Positions 51,841-64,000 of a DNA stretch of 64,000 nucleotides are shown one piece after another. The notes under the pieces are model-generated. The model saw only the letters and a program-made list of their open reading frames with translations, did not search any database and was not told the DNA's origin. The stretch comes from Symsagittifera roscoffensis (lineage: Eukaryota; Xenacoelomorpha; Acoela; Convolutidae), in contig NC_087068.1 of NCBI RefSeq assembly GCF_963678635.1, positions 13,023,872-13,087,871 on the forward strand, read 5' to 3'. The translations under genes and the position numbers were made by a program. Position 1 is the first letter of the stretch, and every line of letters begins with the position of its first letter.

Positions 51841-54800
51841 CGGATATGGTGAGAATTTTTTGAGCGGATCGGCAATGATTTCGACTTTTGATTATCAATT
51901 TTTCACCTGTTTCAATCTGTCGCATGTTGAAAAAAAAAATTTAACTTGAATAAAGTCTGCTGCTTGTGCTGCAGTTTTACTCAAACCTGATAAACTTTCA
52001 TTTAGGAAATGTCGCGAAACGAATAAAAATATTGTCGTGAAACAAACATGCCGCGAAGCAATCAAACAAAACAAACAGAAACGATTTGCTGCAATTGATT
52101 GTATCCAAGTTAGCTGGTTTGCTAAAATTTAGAAATTTACATTCACGCATAGCTCTACTTTTTTCCCTCCAGCCAGACGTCATTTATTGTACATCAACTT
52201 CAATTTTACAGTGTAAACATTGATAATACGAAAATGTATACAAATACAAAAGTTTCATGGCTACTGGACAAAAATTAGATACACAGAAAATACGGCATTG
52301 GCGAAGGAGTGCGGTTGAAGAGTCCAATCATTTAAAAGAGAGTATTATACTCTGGCAATCGAACAAAGAGGTCGCATATTTAAGAATGAAGTAAGTACCC
52401 GTTCTCTTCGGCAAGTACCCGTTCTCAAGGATAACCTCAATCCTTTTTCTGGGGATGGTTTATCCGCTTATGGGTCACGATTATGAGCATTTGCGTGGCC
52501 TGATCATTTTCCGGCCGGTTTCTTTTCGTAGACCCAAGAATTCAAGTGAATGACCAGGAACAGGTTTGAGCCCGGCAAGCAAGTTTGTTCAAAAACAGTC
52601 GTATATACTTCGCTATCACAAATTGTCTTCAAACAAATGAAATATATTCGAAATTTTCTTGAAGTTTTCCCATTATGTCTTGGTATTCTGTGTCTTCCTA
52701 TTCTGCTGGTAATATTTACCTCCGAAAAACGCCCAAAAATGCTTGATAGATCTTAATTGCGGAAAGTTTTTGGTTGTTTTATGTCTTTTTTGATGAATGG
52801 AAATTTTTCCCTTGCGAGCCCGCTTAGGAATACTTTGGAATATTGACTGGTTGCTAAATCCGGTTAGAAGATATAACCTGCTTCTTTTATTAATGTTTCC
52901 TATTACTATCCTTCTTTTACTATTGTTTTGTAAGATGTTCAGATACAAACTACTATTGATGCTTTTTTCTAACACAAAGACCAGCTTGGGGCAAATGGCC
53001 ATCTATATATAGGAAGACATTTGTGGTAAACTTCGTCCTACCGATATACTCAACTGTGTGGGAGGCGCTTTTTCATGATGCAGAGCAACCAAAATTTGTT
53101 GCAGGTCTTACTTTAAACACTTTTCTTGGTAACTTGACAAAAAATAGAAAAATCATAATAAGAAAAAAGATGAAGAAGAAACTATTCATCCATCATCATG
53201 TTGAAACAGAAAATAATAATCATTTTTTAGCTTACATAGTTCAGTACTAGCTTAGATGTTGAAAAATAAAGAGTAATGAGGGTAATCGCGCATTGCGCGC
53301 CTAATTAGGGTCAGATAAGTTTTAATATATTTAGGGTCAGATAAATTTTAATGGAAAATACTAATAGGAAAAAAACGGACTAAATTGTAATTTTTTGAGA
53401 AATAGCTTAAGTCAGCTCAACTAATAATAATAATTTCATACGATTAATAATTTATTAATCACAAAAATCAACATAGCATAAACAAAAAAACTAGCAAATA
53501 AAAATATAAACTAAAGTCTATTTTTTTCAAAAAAAAAGAATATCTAATGAATTATGTGCTGTACCAGACCAATATTACCAAGCATGAAACAATTTTTATG
53601 ACTTTATGAACAGAAATCATATCTTCCTTTCTTGTCATGTTTTAAACATTGTTAAGGAACAGATTATTTTCACTTACACTGTCGAGTATTTTTGGTCTTC
53701 TGTAAATTAATGAACAATTTGTGTAAAAAACGAGGGGTAAAAAACTGTACGTTTTTTCAATTTTTGTTTTAGACGCCAGGTGTTTCGTAGAGAAAAAATG
53801 AATTCGGAAAGTTTCGAGAATATTTTAATTTTAACAATCTCAAACTAAATTTTAGAAACTAGCCTACTCATACATTTAAGTACTTTGCATTCAGAAGGAG
53901 ATTGTACAATAACATCAAAATTCAGTTTAAAATAAATCAAGTGAACAAAATTTCGCAGGGATAACAAAAATGAGTTGAAAAAAAGCAAAACTCGTGCACC
54001 ACAGACGCTACAATTGGCTCTATAACCGATTGATAAAACTTGAGCAAGGTCAAAAGTATACATTGTAATTTATTTTTGAAACCATTCCGCAATGACAATA
54101 TAATTCAGATTTTATCGTCTGATTATGTTGAAACAAAACTTAAGTTCGCATCTAAAATGACACCGAAACACTGGAAAGATAATTCAGCCTAACAGCATTC
54201 ATCAATTTATCATGAACGTTGAAGAACGTTGAAATGAAATTCAAAATCACTCTGTTTCAAAATTATTAGAAAAGTTTAATTTTCTTCGAACGGAATAAAA
54301 AAATTGTACCTGAGCCAGATCCTTAAATTTCTTATTTTGTGAATGTTAACCAATGAGATGAAAATAGATGTTTGCGTTTTGAAACTGATATCTATCAAAT
54401 TTTCAGTTGTCTAGCCAACCTGTTTCCAGGTATTCCATAGAATTCAAGGTTTTTCAGAAGAAATGAGTGACCAAGCGTATCAATATATTTTTTGAATCAA
54501 AATAGAATCCAAATTTTTATTTTTTTTTAGCAATTCGTACTTTTGGTTGCTCGTTAGTTCCGCTAATCCATTGCCAGTTCAAATTTCTCTCAGAAATCAA
54601 TTTGGCGATGATCCAATAGTATAAACTTTTCAAGATTACTGCGCAAGCAAGAGTGCATAATCCCCTCAATTATTTTACTGCAACTACTCAAAAATGGTAC
54701 TGGTTGCTCAGTTTATTTTTGCTATTAGTTTTAAAAAATTGCAAAGTTGAAATCCTCCAAAAGAAATAAGCTTAACGTGTAGCTTGAATAAAAAGCAATC

Positions 54801-55019
54801 GTATTACGACAAAATGAGAAAAAAAAACGAAAATTTCATCAACGAATCTAAGTTATTTCAGGCTACTTATATCAATAACTACTCCGAAGAAGCAGCTGAG
54901 TAGGTTTATAGAGTTATCTGTTATATTATAACGACTAACCAGATCACAAAAGTCTCATCTGAGCCAGTTTGTTGCAGGCCAATAAAAAAGCTCAATAAAA
55001 ACATTATCTTCTGACAAAA
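51841..55019. other. AT-rich stretch with weak exon candidates only
   Basis: Apart from the possible exon at 52,257-52,390, I see no supported gene. Open stretches around 52.55-53.25 kb encode Leu/Ile-rich segments without recognisable motifs. A repeated AGGGTCAGATAA phrase occurs near 53,308 and 53,332. The rest is featureless. Confidence 0.4.
52257..52390 (+). CDS. Possible first coding exon of a small unknown gene
   Basis: An ATG opens 44 codons plus two bases and runs into a consensus splice donor, GAA/GTAAGTACC, at 52,391. The peptide is basic and helical (HWRRSAVEESNHLKESI, NKEVAYLRMK). A plausible TTTTCGTAG acceptor ends at 52,531, but the continuation there soon meets a stop, so the gene model is incomplete. 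I do not recognise the protein. The directly repeated AAGTACCCGTTCTC just inside the putative intron is an oddity. Confidence 0.3.
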
Positions 55020-58000
55020 ACCCAAAAGTTTTTCTCATTGTCTATATCGAAATACGTAAGTTTCGTGATTTTTGAGTTTTTACCGTTACCTTTTGTCTCT
55101 CGTTTTGTCTATCTAAGTCAATCTTTTTTGTTTTCTTTGTGTTTGGCTTATCTATACTTTATTGCAAATTTTCAGATTGCAAACTTTAATCTCTCCAGCC
55201 GATTTTTCCTACATTGTTCTGGTGATTTTTTAATATCAAAATGCACGTTCAGCGTTCAGAAAAAATTTGTTTGAATTCCTAGTTTGATCATTAAATTTGC
55301 TGTCATTCTTTGATTGAAGTTTTATCTTTCAGAAAACCACTATTGTTCCATCAAACAAACCATTGGGGTTTTGTTCATCCCTGTATCCTAGTTCGACAAA
55401 AGTTCTGAAACGTTTTTTTTGATTTGAGATATTAAAAATTGATTGTCTGCATGATTGCTGATTCATTTTTTTTCTTTTTTTTGGGCTCAGCGTAAGAAAG
55501 GATTTTTTGAATTTGGGTCTCTTTTGCTATCAAACAATTGAAAACAAAATCTGGAAACATGATGAAACTGAAATTTGCTCATAGAATGCAAATTTCTAGC
55601 TTCAATTGAAAAATGGATCAGTTTATGAATATGACTCCTCTATTCAAGTTATATAAAGAGCTCTCTTCACAGATAATTTACTGGGTACCGCACCCCGGGA
55701 GCGGACATGGAAAAATTGTTGTTTACTTGATAGTTTTGCTTAGCTAAAACAAGCTTTTGTCTGTCTTTTTGTCTAGCTAATTCAATCTTTTTTGTTTGCT
55801 TTGTGTTTGACTGTTTCTTAATTTCCTTGCAAACTTTCAGATTGCAAATTTCACTCTCTCAAGCCGTTTTTTTCCTACATTCATTTGGTGATTTTTAATG
55901 CACCTTCAGAAAAAAATTGTAGCTTTGAATTTCTATTTCAAGTAGCTTCAAATTTTCCGTCATTCTTTGATTGAAGTTTTCTCTTTCAGAAAACCACTAT
56001 TGTTCCATCGAACAAACTCTTGGGGATTTGTTCATCCCTGTATCCAAGTTCGACAAAAGTTCTCAATATTTCTTTTTCTTTTGAGATATTAAAATTGATT
56101 GTCTGCATGATTGTTGATTCCTTTTCTTCTTTTTTTTTGGGCTCAGCGTAATAAAGGATTTTTTGAATTTGGGTTTTTTTTTGCTATCTGCTAAAACAAA
56201 AGAAAAAATTTGACACTAGAATCTCAAGTTGGACGTTTTTTTCATTGGCTACTGCTTCTTTTCCGAATTCATTTTTTGTCAATTAAAAGCAATAAAAACG
56301 TTTATTACAACAGTTTGGAGAATTTTAATTTGAACAGAAACACTAGTCTGGCGCGGTTGGAAACAAAAAGTCTCTATGGTTTTTTATGAAGGAACTGATT
56401 ATGGGGATGGGCCAATAGACGTTCCCTTGTAAATACATAGGTTAACGTTTTCGCTCAGCTTTATCATGTATTATGGTTGGGTGTAGAGTCTACAATGCAT
56501 CAAGATCAGGAAAAAACATGATAGAGTTTCATTTTTGTAAAATGATAAAAAAATGATAAACAAGTTGTTTTGAAAATTTTGCCTAGAAATGTAAAACTGT
56601 TGAAAAAATGCAATATTTGAATGGAAAAAAAACTATGATCTTTTACTGCTGGAAAACAAAACGAAGCAATCAATATCCGAAAAATGGATTTATGGTTGTT
56701 GAAGTCATGGTAACAGTTCTTTTCAAAACTTCCCATCCAAGTAGAATTTATACCTTCCCATCCGGTCTAATTTGAGCACTAATTTGTTTCTTAAAACAAT
56801 CTCACTAGTTAAAGAATTGCTCAAACTAAGTGTGAATATGCTGAAACCAACCTGAAGTCTAGCTAAAACTTACTTGAAACGCAACTGAAACTTTGGTGAA
56901 AAAATTTTTATCATGCTAGCAATACCTTGACAAACCATGAGCTCTTATGAAAAACTCCAAAATTCACCCTGGCGAATTATTTCATATAAATTCAAATAAC
57001 TTCCTGAAATATTGTTTAAAAATTGATTATAAAGATTTGTAAAGAGAATCACTAAACCAAGTTGTGGAATGTTTCAACAATTCAAAGCCATTAGTTTTGT
57101 TGGAATCTAGGTAAAGTTGCTGTAATTTGAAACTATTTTTCAAGCATTGATGTTGGAATCCTCCCCAGCTACGTTTTTCGTTGATTGATTCTGAGAAGAT
57201 TTTCTAACTCAATGCAGAGCTCATTGACAATAGTTTTTTTGAAGCGTGGAGGAACAGATGTCTATAAAATTATCTTGATGTTACCACAAATTTTTGCAAG
57301 TGTTGAGATTGCTACCGTCCCGCTGAACTCAATGAAAAGTTGTAATGTAGTTCAACTATCTCCTGCTGTTTTATTACAAAAACGAAGTAAATATCTTCAA
57401 ATACTAAGTGTTACTGAAAAGGTAACTTTCAGTTAAAAAAGTATTTAAAAAAATTTAAAAAAAACTGGACACTCGAGACTAACAAGGAGTGCTCTAAGAA
57501 GTTCCAGCTTTTTGAAGAAAGCGCATTCGATGGTGAAATTATGTGTTATGCACGAACTATTTTCTTCGATTCAAAATTCAGTTTTTGGCGCTTTTGGTGA
57601 TGTATTTGAAAAAAATTGCAAGAACTTTACGGCAGCAGGGTGCAAATAGTCTAGCAACATTCCTCTCTGAAAAACGTATCCATTGTGATAATCCGCAGTT
57701 TCCTTCCTAGTAAAAAAGTAGAGCCCTCACGCGTTAAAACTTTTTATTACACGGAATGTTTTTAATCAGATTGAAAAGGTTAAGCGGCGGTCTGCTCAAA
57801 ACTGGAAACAACCCAACATAACCAAGTTGATGATTTTTCCCAATACGTTTTTTTTTCGATAAGTTGATTACCGCAGATCTTTTTTGCACACTTGACAACG
57901 AGTGTAATTTTCTGGGTGCCGCGCCCTGTGAATGCATACGGAAAAAATAATATTTAATCAAAATTTTTGTCTGGCTAAAACAACCTTTTGTCTCTCGTTT

Positions 58001-61000
58001 TGTCTATCTAAGTCAATCTTTTTTGTTTTCTTTGTTTTTGGCTTATCTATACTTTATTGCAATTTTTCAGATTGCAAACTTCAATCTCTCCAGCCGTTTT
58101 TTCCTACATTGTTCTGGTGATTTTTAAATATCAATAATGCACGTTCAGCGTTCAGAAAAAATTTGTTTTAATTCCTAGTTTGATCTGGAAATTTGCTGTC
58201 ATTCTTTGATTGAAGTTTTATCTTTCAGAAAACCACTATTGTTCCATCAAACAAACCATTGGGGTTTTGTTCATCCCTGTATCCTAGTTCGACAAAAGTT
58301 CTGAAACGTTTCTTTTTGATTTGAGATATTAAAAATTGATTGTCTGCATGATTGCTGATTCATTTTCTTCTTTTTTTGGGCTCAGCGTAACAAAGGCTTT
58401 TTTGAATTTGGGTCTCTTTTGCTATCTGCCAAAACAAAAGAAAAAATTTGACACTAGAATCTCAAGTTGGACGTTTTTTTCATTGGCTACTGCTTCTTTT
58501 CCGAATTCATTTTTTGTGAATTAAAAGCAATGAAAAAGTTTATTACAACAGTTTGGAGAATTTTAATTTGAACAGAAAGACTAGTCTGGCGCGGTTGGAA
58601 ACAAAAAGTCCCTATGGTATTTTATGAAGGAATTGATTATGGGGATGGGCCAATAGACGTTCCCTTGTAAATACAAAGGTTAACGTTTTCGCTCACTTTT
58701 ATCATGTATTATGGTTGGGTGTAGAGTCTACAATGCATCAAGATTGGGAAAAAACATGATAGAATTTCAGTTTTGTAAAATGATAAAAGAATGGTAAACA
58801 AGTTTTTTGAAAGTTTTGCCTAGAAATGTAAAATTGTTGAAAAAATGCGTTATTCGAATGGAAAAAAACTATGATCTTTTACTGCTGGAAAACAAAACGA
58901 AGCAATCATTATCCGAAAATTGGATTTATGATTGTTCAAGCCATACCAACAGTTTTTTCAGTTTCTTGCCACATATTTGAGTTTTTTTTTCAAACCTTCC
59001 CATCCCAGCAGAATTTAAAATATCCCATCCGTTCTAACTTGAGCACTAATTTGTTTCTTAAAACAATCACACTAGTTAAACAATTGCTCAAACTAAAGGT
59101 GAATATGCTGAAACCTACCTGAAGTCTAGCTTAAACTTATTTGAAACGCAACTGAAACTTCCAAGATCTTGGAGAAATGATTCTTGGCGCCTTATATGAC
59201 TGGAAAAAAATTATGATCCAATACTGTTGGAAACAAGTACGAAGCAATCAGTTTTTGGAATTTCGGATTTATGTTTGTTCAACCCAAGGGTAACAGTTTT
59301 TTGTTTTCTTTTTTGCCAATTAAATGAGCTTTTTTTAAAAAGTTCACATCACAGTAGAATTTTGTCTAATTTGAGCAATAGTTTGTTTTTTGAAAAAATC
59401 TCACTAGTTGAAGAAATGCTCAAACTGAGTGTGACTATGCCTAAACCTACCTGAAAACTAGATGCAAACTGATTCAAACGTAACTGAAACTTCAGTAAGT
59501 CAGAAAAATTGTGAAAAAAAAAACAACTTTCTGCAGGAAAAAGGAAAATTTTTTTGATATGTTGTCCCATTTTTCACGCAATAAAAACCGATGAAAGTGA
59601 TACAAAACTCAAGAAAAAAGGTAACATCAGTTTTTGGAAAAATTCAAAACTGGCGATAAGATCAAAAAAATTGTCTGTTTGCTCAAAATGGCTTCTTCTG
59701 CAAATTCTTTCTTAATCAAAACAAAAAGATGATATAATTCTGGCGACATTCAACTCAACTTTTTTGTTCCAGAAAAACTAAAATCTCATTTCGCAGATTT
59801 TCTTCCTTTCTTGAGAAACACTGAATTACTACAAAACGATATTGGAGCAACCGTGAAAATCAATCAAATGAAAATAGAATGTGGAAACATGATGAAACTG
59901 AAATTTGCTCATAGAATGCAAATTTCTAGCTTCAAGCGAAAAATGGATCAGTTTATGACTATGACTCCTCTATTCAAGTTATATAAAGAGCTCTCTTCAC
60001 AGATAATTTACTGGGTACCGCACCCTGGGAGCGGACATGGAAAATTGTTGTTCACTCGATAGTTTTGCTTAGCTAAAACAAGCTTTTGTCTGTCTTTTTG
60101 TCTAGCTAATTCAATTTTTTTTGTTTGCTTTATGTTTGACTGTTTCTTAATTTCATTGCAAACTTTCAGATTGCAAATTTCACTCACTCAAGCCGTTTTT
60201 TCCTACATTCTTTTGGTGATTTTTAATATCAATAGGGCACCTTCAGAAAAAAATTGTAGCTTTGAATTTCTAGTTCGATCTTCAAATTTGCCGTCATTCT
60301 TTATTCATTTGTTCATCCCTGTATCCAAGTTCGACAAAAGTTCCTAATGTTTCTTTTTGTTTTGAGATACTAAAATTGATTGTCTGCATGATTGTTGATT
60401 CCTTTTCTTCTTTTTTTTGGGCTCAGCGTAATAAAGGATTTATTGAAATTGGGTCTATTTTGCCGAATTCATTTTTTGTCAATTAAAAGCAATAAAAAAA
60501 TTTATTACAACAGTTTGGAGAACTTTAATTTGAACAGAAAGACTAGTCTGGCGCGCTTGGATACAAAAAGTCTCTATGGTATTTTATGAAGGAACTGATT
60601 ATGGGGATGGGCCAATAGACGTTCCCTTGTAAATACATAGATTAACGTTTTCGCTCACCTTTATCATGTTTTATGGTAGGGTGTAGAGTCAAGAATTGCT
60701 CAAACTAAGTGTGAATATGCTGAAATTTACCTGAAGTCTGGCTAAAACTTACTTGAAACGCAACTGAAACTTCCGAGATCTCGGAGAAATGATTCTTGGC
60801 GCCTTATCTGATTGGAAAAAAAAATTAAGATCCAATACTGGTGGAAAACAGTACGAAGCAATCAGTTCATGGAATTTCGGATTCATGGTTGTTCAATCCA
60901 GGGTAACAGTTTTTTTTGCTAATTAAATGAGCTTTTTTTGAAACTTCACATCACAGAAGAATTTTGACTAAATTGAGCAATAGTTTGTTTTTTGAAACAA

Positions 61001-63260
61001 TCTCACTCGTTAAAGAAATGCTCAAACTAAGTGTGACTATGCCTAAGCCTACCTGATAACTAGATACAACCTGATCCAAATGTAACTAAAACTTCCGTAA
61101 GCCGGAAAAATTGTGAAAAAAAAACAATTTTCTGCAGGAAAAAGGAAAAAACTTTTGATCTGTTGTCCCATTTTTCACGCAATACAAACCAATGAACGTG
61201 ATACAAAATTCAAGAAAGAAGGGAACATGAGTTTTTGGAAATTTTCAAAACCGGCGGTAAGATCAAAAAGTTTGTCTTTTTGCTCAGAATGGCTTCTTCA
61301 GCAAATTCTTTCTTAATCAAAACAAAAAGGTGATATAATTCTGGCGACATTCATCTCAACTTATTTGTTCCAGAAAATCTAAAATCTCATTTCGCAATTT
61401 TCTTCCTTTCTTGAGAATCACTGAATTACTACAAAACAATATTGGGGCAAACGTAAAAATCAATCAAATGAAAACAAAATGAGGAAACATGATGAAACTG
61501 AAATTTGCTCATAGAAAGCAAATTTCTAGGTTCAAGCGAAAAATGGATCAGTTATGACTATGACTCCTCTAATCAAGTTATATAAAGAACTCTCTTCACA
61601 GATAATTTACTGGGTACCGCACCCTGGGAGCGGACATGGAAAAAATTTCATTTACTCGATAGTTTTGTTATTTACTCGATATCTTTTGTCTGTCCTTTTG
61701 TCTAGCTGAGTCATTTTTTTTGTTTGCTTTGTGTTTGGCTGTTTCTTTATTTTATTGCAAATTTTCAGATTGCAAATTTCACTCTCTCAATTCGTTTTTT
61801 CCTACATTGTTTTGGTGATTTTTAATATCAATAATGCACATTCAGAAAAAAATTGTAGCTTTGAATTTCTAGTTTGATCTTCAAATTTGCCGTCAATCTT
61901 TGATTAAAGTTTTTTCTTTCAGAAAACCACTATTGTTCCATCAAACAAACTCCTGGGATTTTGTTCATCCCTGTATCCTAGTTCGACAAAAGTTCCTAAA
62001 CGTTTTTTTTTTGTTTTGAGATATTAAAATTGATTGTCTGCATGAGTGTTGATTCCTTTTCTTCTTTTTTTGGGCTCAGCGTAAAAAAGGATTTTTTGAA
62101 TTTGGGTCTTTTTTGCTATCTGCCAGTACAAAAGAAAAAATTTGACACTAGAATCTCAAGTTGGACGTTTCTTTCATTGGTTACTGCTTCTTTTCCGAAT
62201 TCATTTTTTGTCAATTAAAAGCAATAGAAAAGTTTATTACAACAGTTTGGAGAATTTTAAGTTGAACAGAAAGACTAGTCTGGCGCAGTTGGAAACAAAA
62301 AGCCTCTATGGTTATATCATGGAACTGTTTAGGAGGATGGGCCAATAGACGTTCCCTTGTAATTACCTAGGTTAACATTTTTGCTCACCTTTATTATGTA
62401 TTATGGTTGGGTGTAATGTCTACAATGCATCAAGATCGAGAAAAGACATGATAGAGTTTGAGTTTTGTAAAATGATAAAAGAATGGTAAACAAGTTGTTT
62501 TGAAAGTTTTGCCTATAAATAAAAAAAGATTGAAAAAATGCGTTACCTGAACGGAAAAAAAATATGATTTATTACTGGTGGAAAACAAAAGTCAGCAATT
62601 ATTTTATCAAAATTTGGATTTATGGTTGTTCATGTCATGCTTACAATTTTTTCAGTTTTTTTGCCAATTAAATGAGTTTTTTTTTCAAAACTTCTCATCC
62701 CAGTAGATTTTTGGTGCAATTTGAGCAATATTTTTGTTTTTTTTATAAAACAATCTCGTTAGTTAAAGAAATGCTCAAACTAAGTGTCACTATGCTGAAA
62801 CCTACCTGAAACCTAGTCAAAACTTACATGAAATGTAACTGAAACCAAACCAATGAAAGAGATACAAAATTCAAGAAAAAAGGGAACATGAGTCTGTGGA
62901 AATTTTCAAAACCGGCGATAAGATCAAAAATTTTTTTTCTGTTTGCTCAAAATGGCAAATTCTTTCTTAATCAAAACAAAAAGATAATATAATTCTGGCG
63001 ACATTCAACTCAATTTATTTGTTCCAGAGAACCTAAAATCTCATTTCGCAATTTTTCTTCCTTACTTGAGAAACACTGAATTACTACAAAACGATATTGG
63101 AGCAAACGTGAAAATCAGTCCAAATGGAAACAAAATGTGGAAACATGTTGAAACTGAAATTTTCTTAAAGAAAGCAATTATTTCTAGCTTCAAGCGGAAA
63201 AATGGATCAGTTATGACTATGAATCTTCTATTCAATTGATGCGAAGAACTCTCTTCTCAG
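55020..63260. repeat. Degenerate tandem array of ~1.6-2.2 kb units
   Basis: Several marker phrases recur in the same order. GGGCTCAGCGTA lies at 55,483, 56,139, 58,378, 60,419 and 62,072. GCCAATAGACGTTCCCTTGTA lies near 56,410, 58,650, 60,613 and 62,340. TACTGGGTACCGCACCC lies near 55,680, 60,008 and 61,608, with a worn version near 57,911. Spacings of 2,239, 2,041 and 1,653 bp show an array with internal deletions; the first unit is only ~660 bp. Each fuller unit has TTATATAAAGAGCTCTCTTC just before the GGTACC block, a TATA-like feature. No open frame with recognisable motifs is seen. The array looks like a large-unit satellite or repeated insertion of one unknown element. Confidence 0.85.
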
Positions 63261-64000
63261 ATATGCTCTAACCATTTTGTCCAGTCATTCTTTGATGTCA
63301 CAAGAATAGAAAACGAAAACCATCTCTCAGGAATTGTAGCAGAAAAATAAATTCTTGGCATATGCCCTATGGATATCAGATCAGGGACAGATCCATGGGC
63401 AGAATTTTAAAAAATCTGAATGGTTGAAAAATTCACAAAGCAACAAACAAATCACTTTTCAGAAGATTGAATACGGTTGAGTAAGAGTTGTAGGAAGTCG
63501 ATGCTAAATTTTACAATTGAGCATAAAACCAATAAATGTTGGGTTTTTCCTCACTGCAGTATGCAAAGCTGAGAAGAATGGACTAAATTGTAATGAAATA
63601 ACTGTAACAAGTTTTGAGATTAAAATAAAATTGAAGAGTTGGGGATGGATAGAAGCTCATTTTACCTATCCCGTGCTGAAGAAAGTTTATACAGCTAAGA
63701 TAATAGAAACATTTGGGAAATATTGAAGCAAAATTACTGCCGAGACTTTTTCAAGGCAAAGCGGAAACTATTTTTTCTCTCGACGTGTTGTAAAATAAAT
63801 AAAAAGCATAATAATCATTTGGAATTTTTAAAAAATGGAATTTTTTTAAGTGTGCTTTGTGTGCACAGAATTGCTCTGTTGGTGTAGTAAAACAAATCGC
63901 AGCTATGGCACTTGAGAACTTAAATTCAAACTTACTAGCAACTGATTGAGTAAAATGGTTCTAGAAGAATATGGATTGCACCTGTGGGAAACATCAGGAG
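63261..64000. other. AT-rich end of window with one short open frame
   Basis: A 69-codon open stretch (63,517-63,726) contains a CTCACTGCAG acceptor-like site near 63,558 and a moderately convincing amphipathic sequence (SWGWIEAHFTYPVLKKVY). Without neighbours or a known family I do not call it a gene, though it could be an exon. Confidence 0.25.

Overview
The window looks like nematode DNA, probably Caenorhabditis or a close rhabditid. It is AT-rich, its few exon-like pieces have short TTTTCAG/TTTACAG-type acceptors and GTAAGT donors, and it carries Tc1-like, hAT, BEL/Pao and Ty3/Gypsy elements typical of that phylum. The species call is inference. Almost everything here is transposon or repeat. 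The only likely host coding sequence is one terminal exon, present twice, plus a few weak exon candidates.

Layout. 1-17,839: an A/C-rich, G-poor element remnant with an envelope-like piece and a 601-codon open frame of unknown family, then a tRNA-derived SINE candidate, a hairpin-bearing ~500 bp repeat, a terminal exon of a membrane protein and a broken hAT transposase on the minus strand. From 1,374 onward this whole block is duplicated head to tail (8.23 kb units 1,374-9,605 and 9,606-17,839, nearly identical). 17,840-23,400: mostly featureless, with a CTT microsatellite and a 731 bp foldback MITE with Tc1-like ends and TA target duplication (21,630-22,360). 23,400-25,965 and 48,015-49,860: very decayed BEL/Pao remnants (gag-like, one RT-like piece) in two copies. 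The second copy is split by the main element.

25,966-48,014 is the centrepiece: a 22.05 kb Ty3/Gypsy LTR retrotransposon with ~908 bp LTRs that differ at about five sites, so it is young. It has a 2.6 kb leader (70 bp triple repeat, G6 runs, a ~14 bp minisatellite), gag with a CCHC knuckle, and protease, RT, RNase H and integrase in Gypsy order. Integrase is followed by a long extension ending in a macro-domain-like fold. After a 500 bp spacer comes a single uninterrupted 2,961-codon third gene (37,791-46,676). That gene has a coiled coil, a clear SGNH/GDSL-hydrolase-type domain, a second weaker SGNH-like module, Cys/His clusters and a C-terminal SUMO-interaction-like motif. Gag-pol is interrupted about seven times; the large third gene is open throughout. 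The hexamer CTTGAG/CTCGAG is strongly enriched along the element's plus strand.

50,750-51,840: two inverted-orientation units of the hairpin repeat also seen near 5 kb and 13 kb. 55,020-63,260: a degenerate tandem array of ~1.6-2.2 kb units. The rest is AT-rich DNA in which I see no supported gene. How the parts may work together (inference): the Gypsy element would use spliced RNA for its third gene, and the SGNH and macro-like domains suggest accessory functions beyond copy-and-paste, such as membrane or ester chemistry and ADP-ribose recognition. This is the most likely undescribed system in the window.
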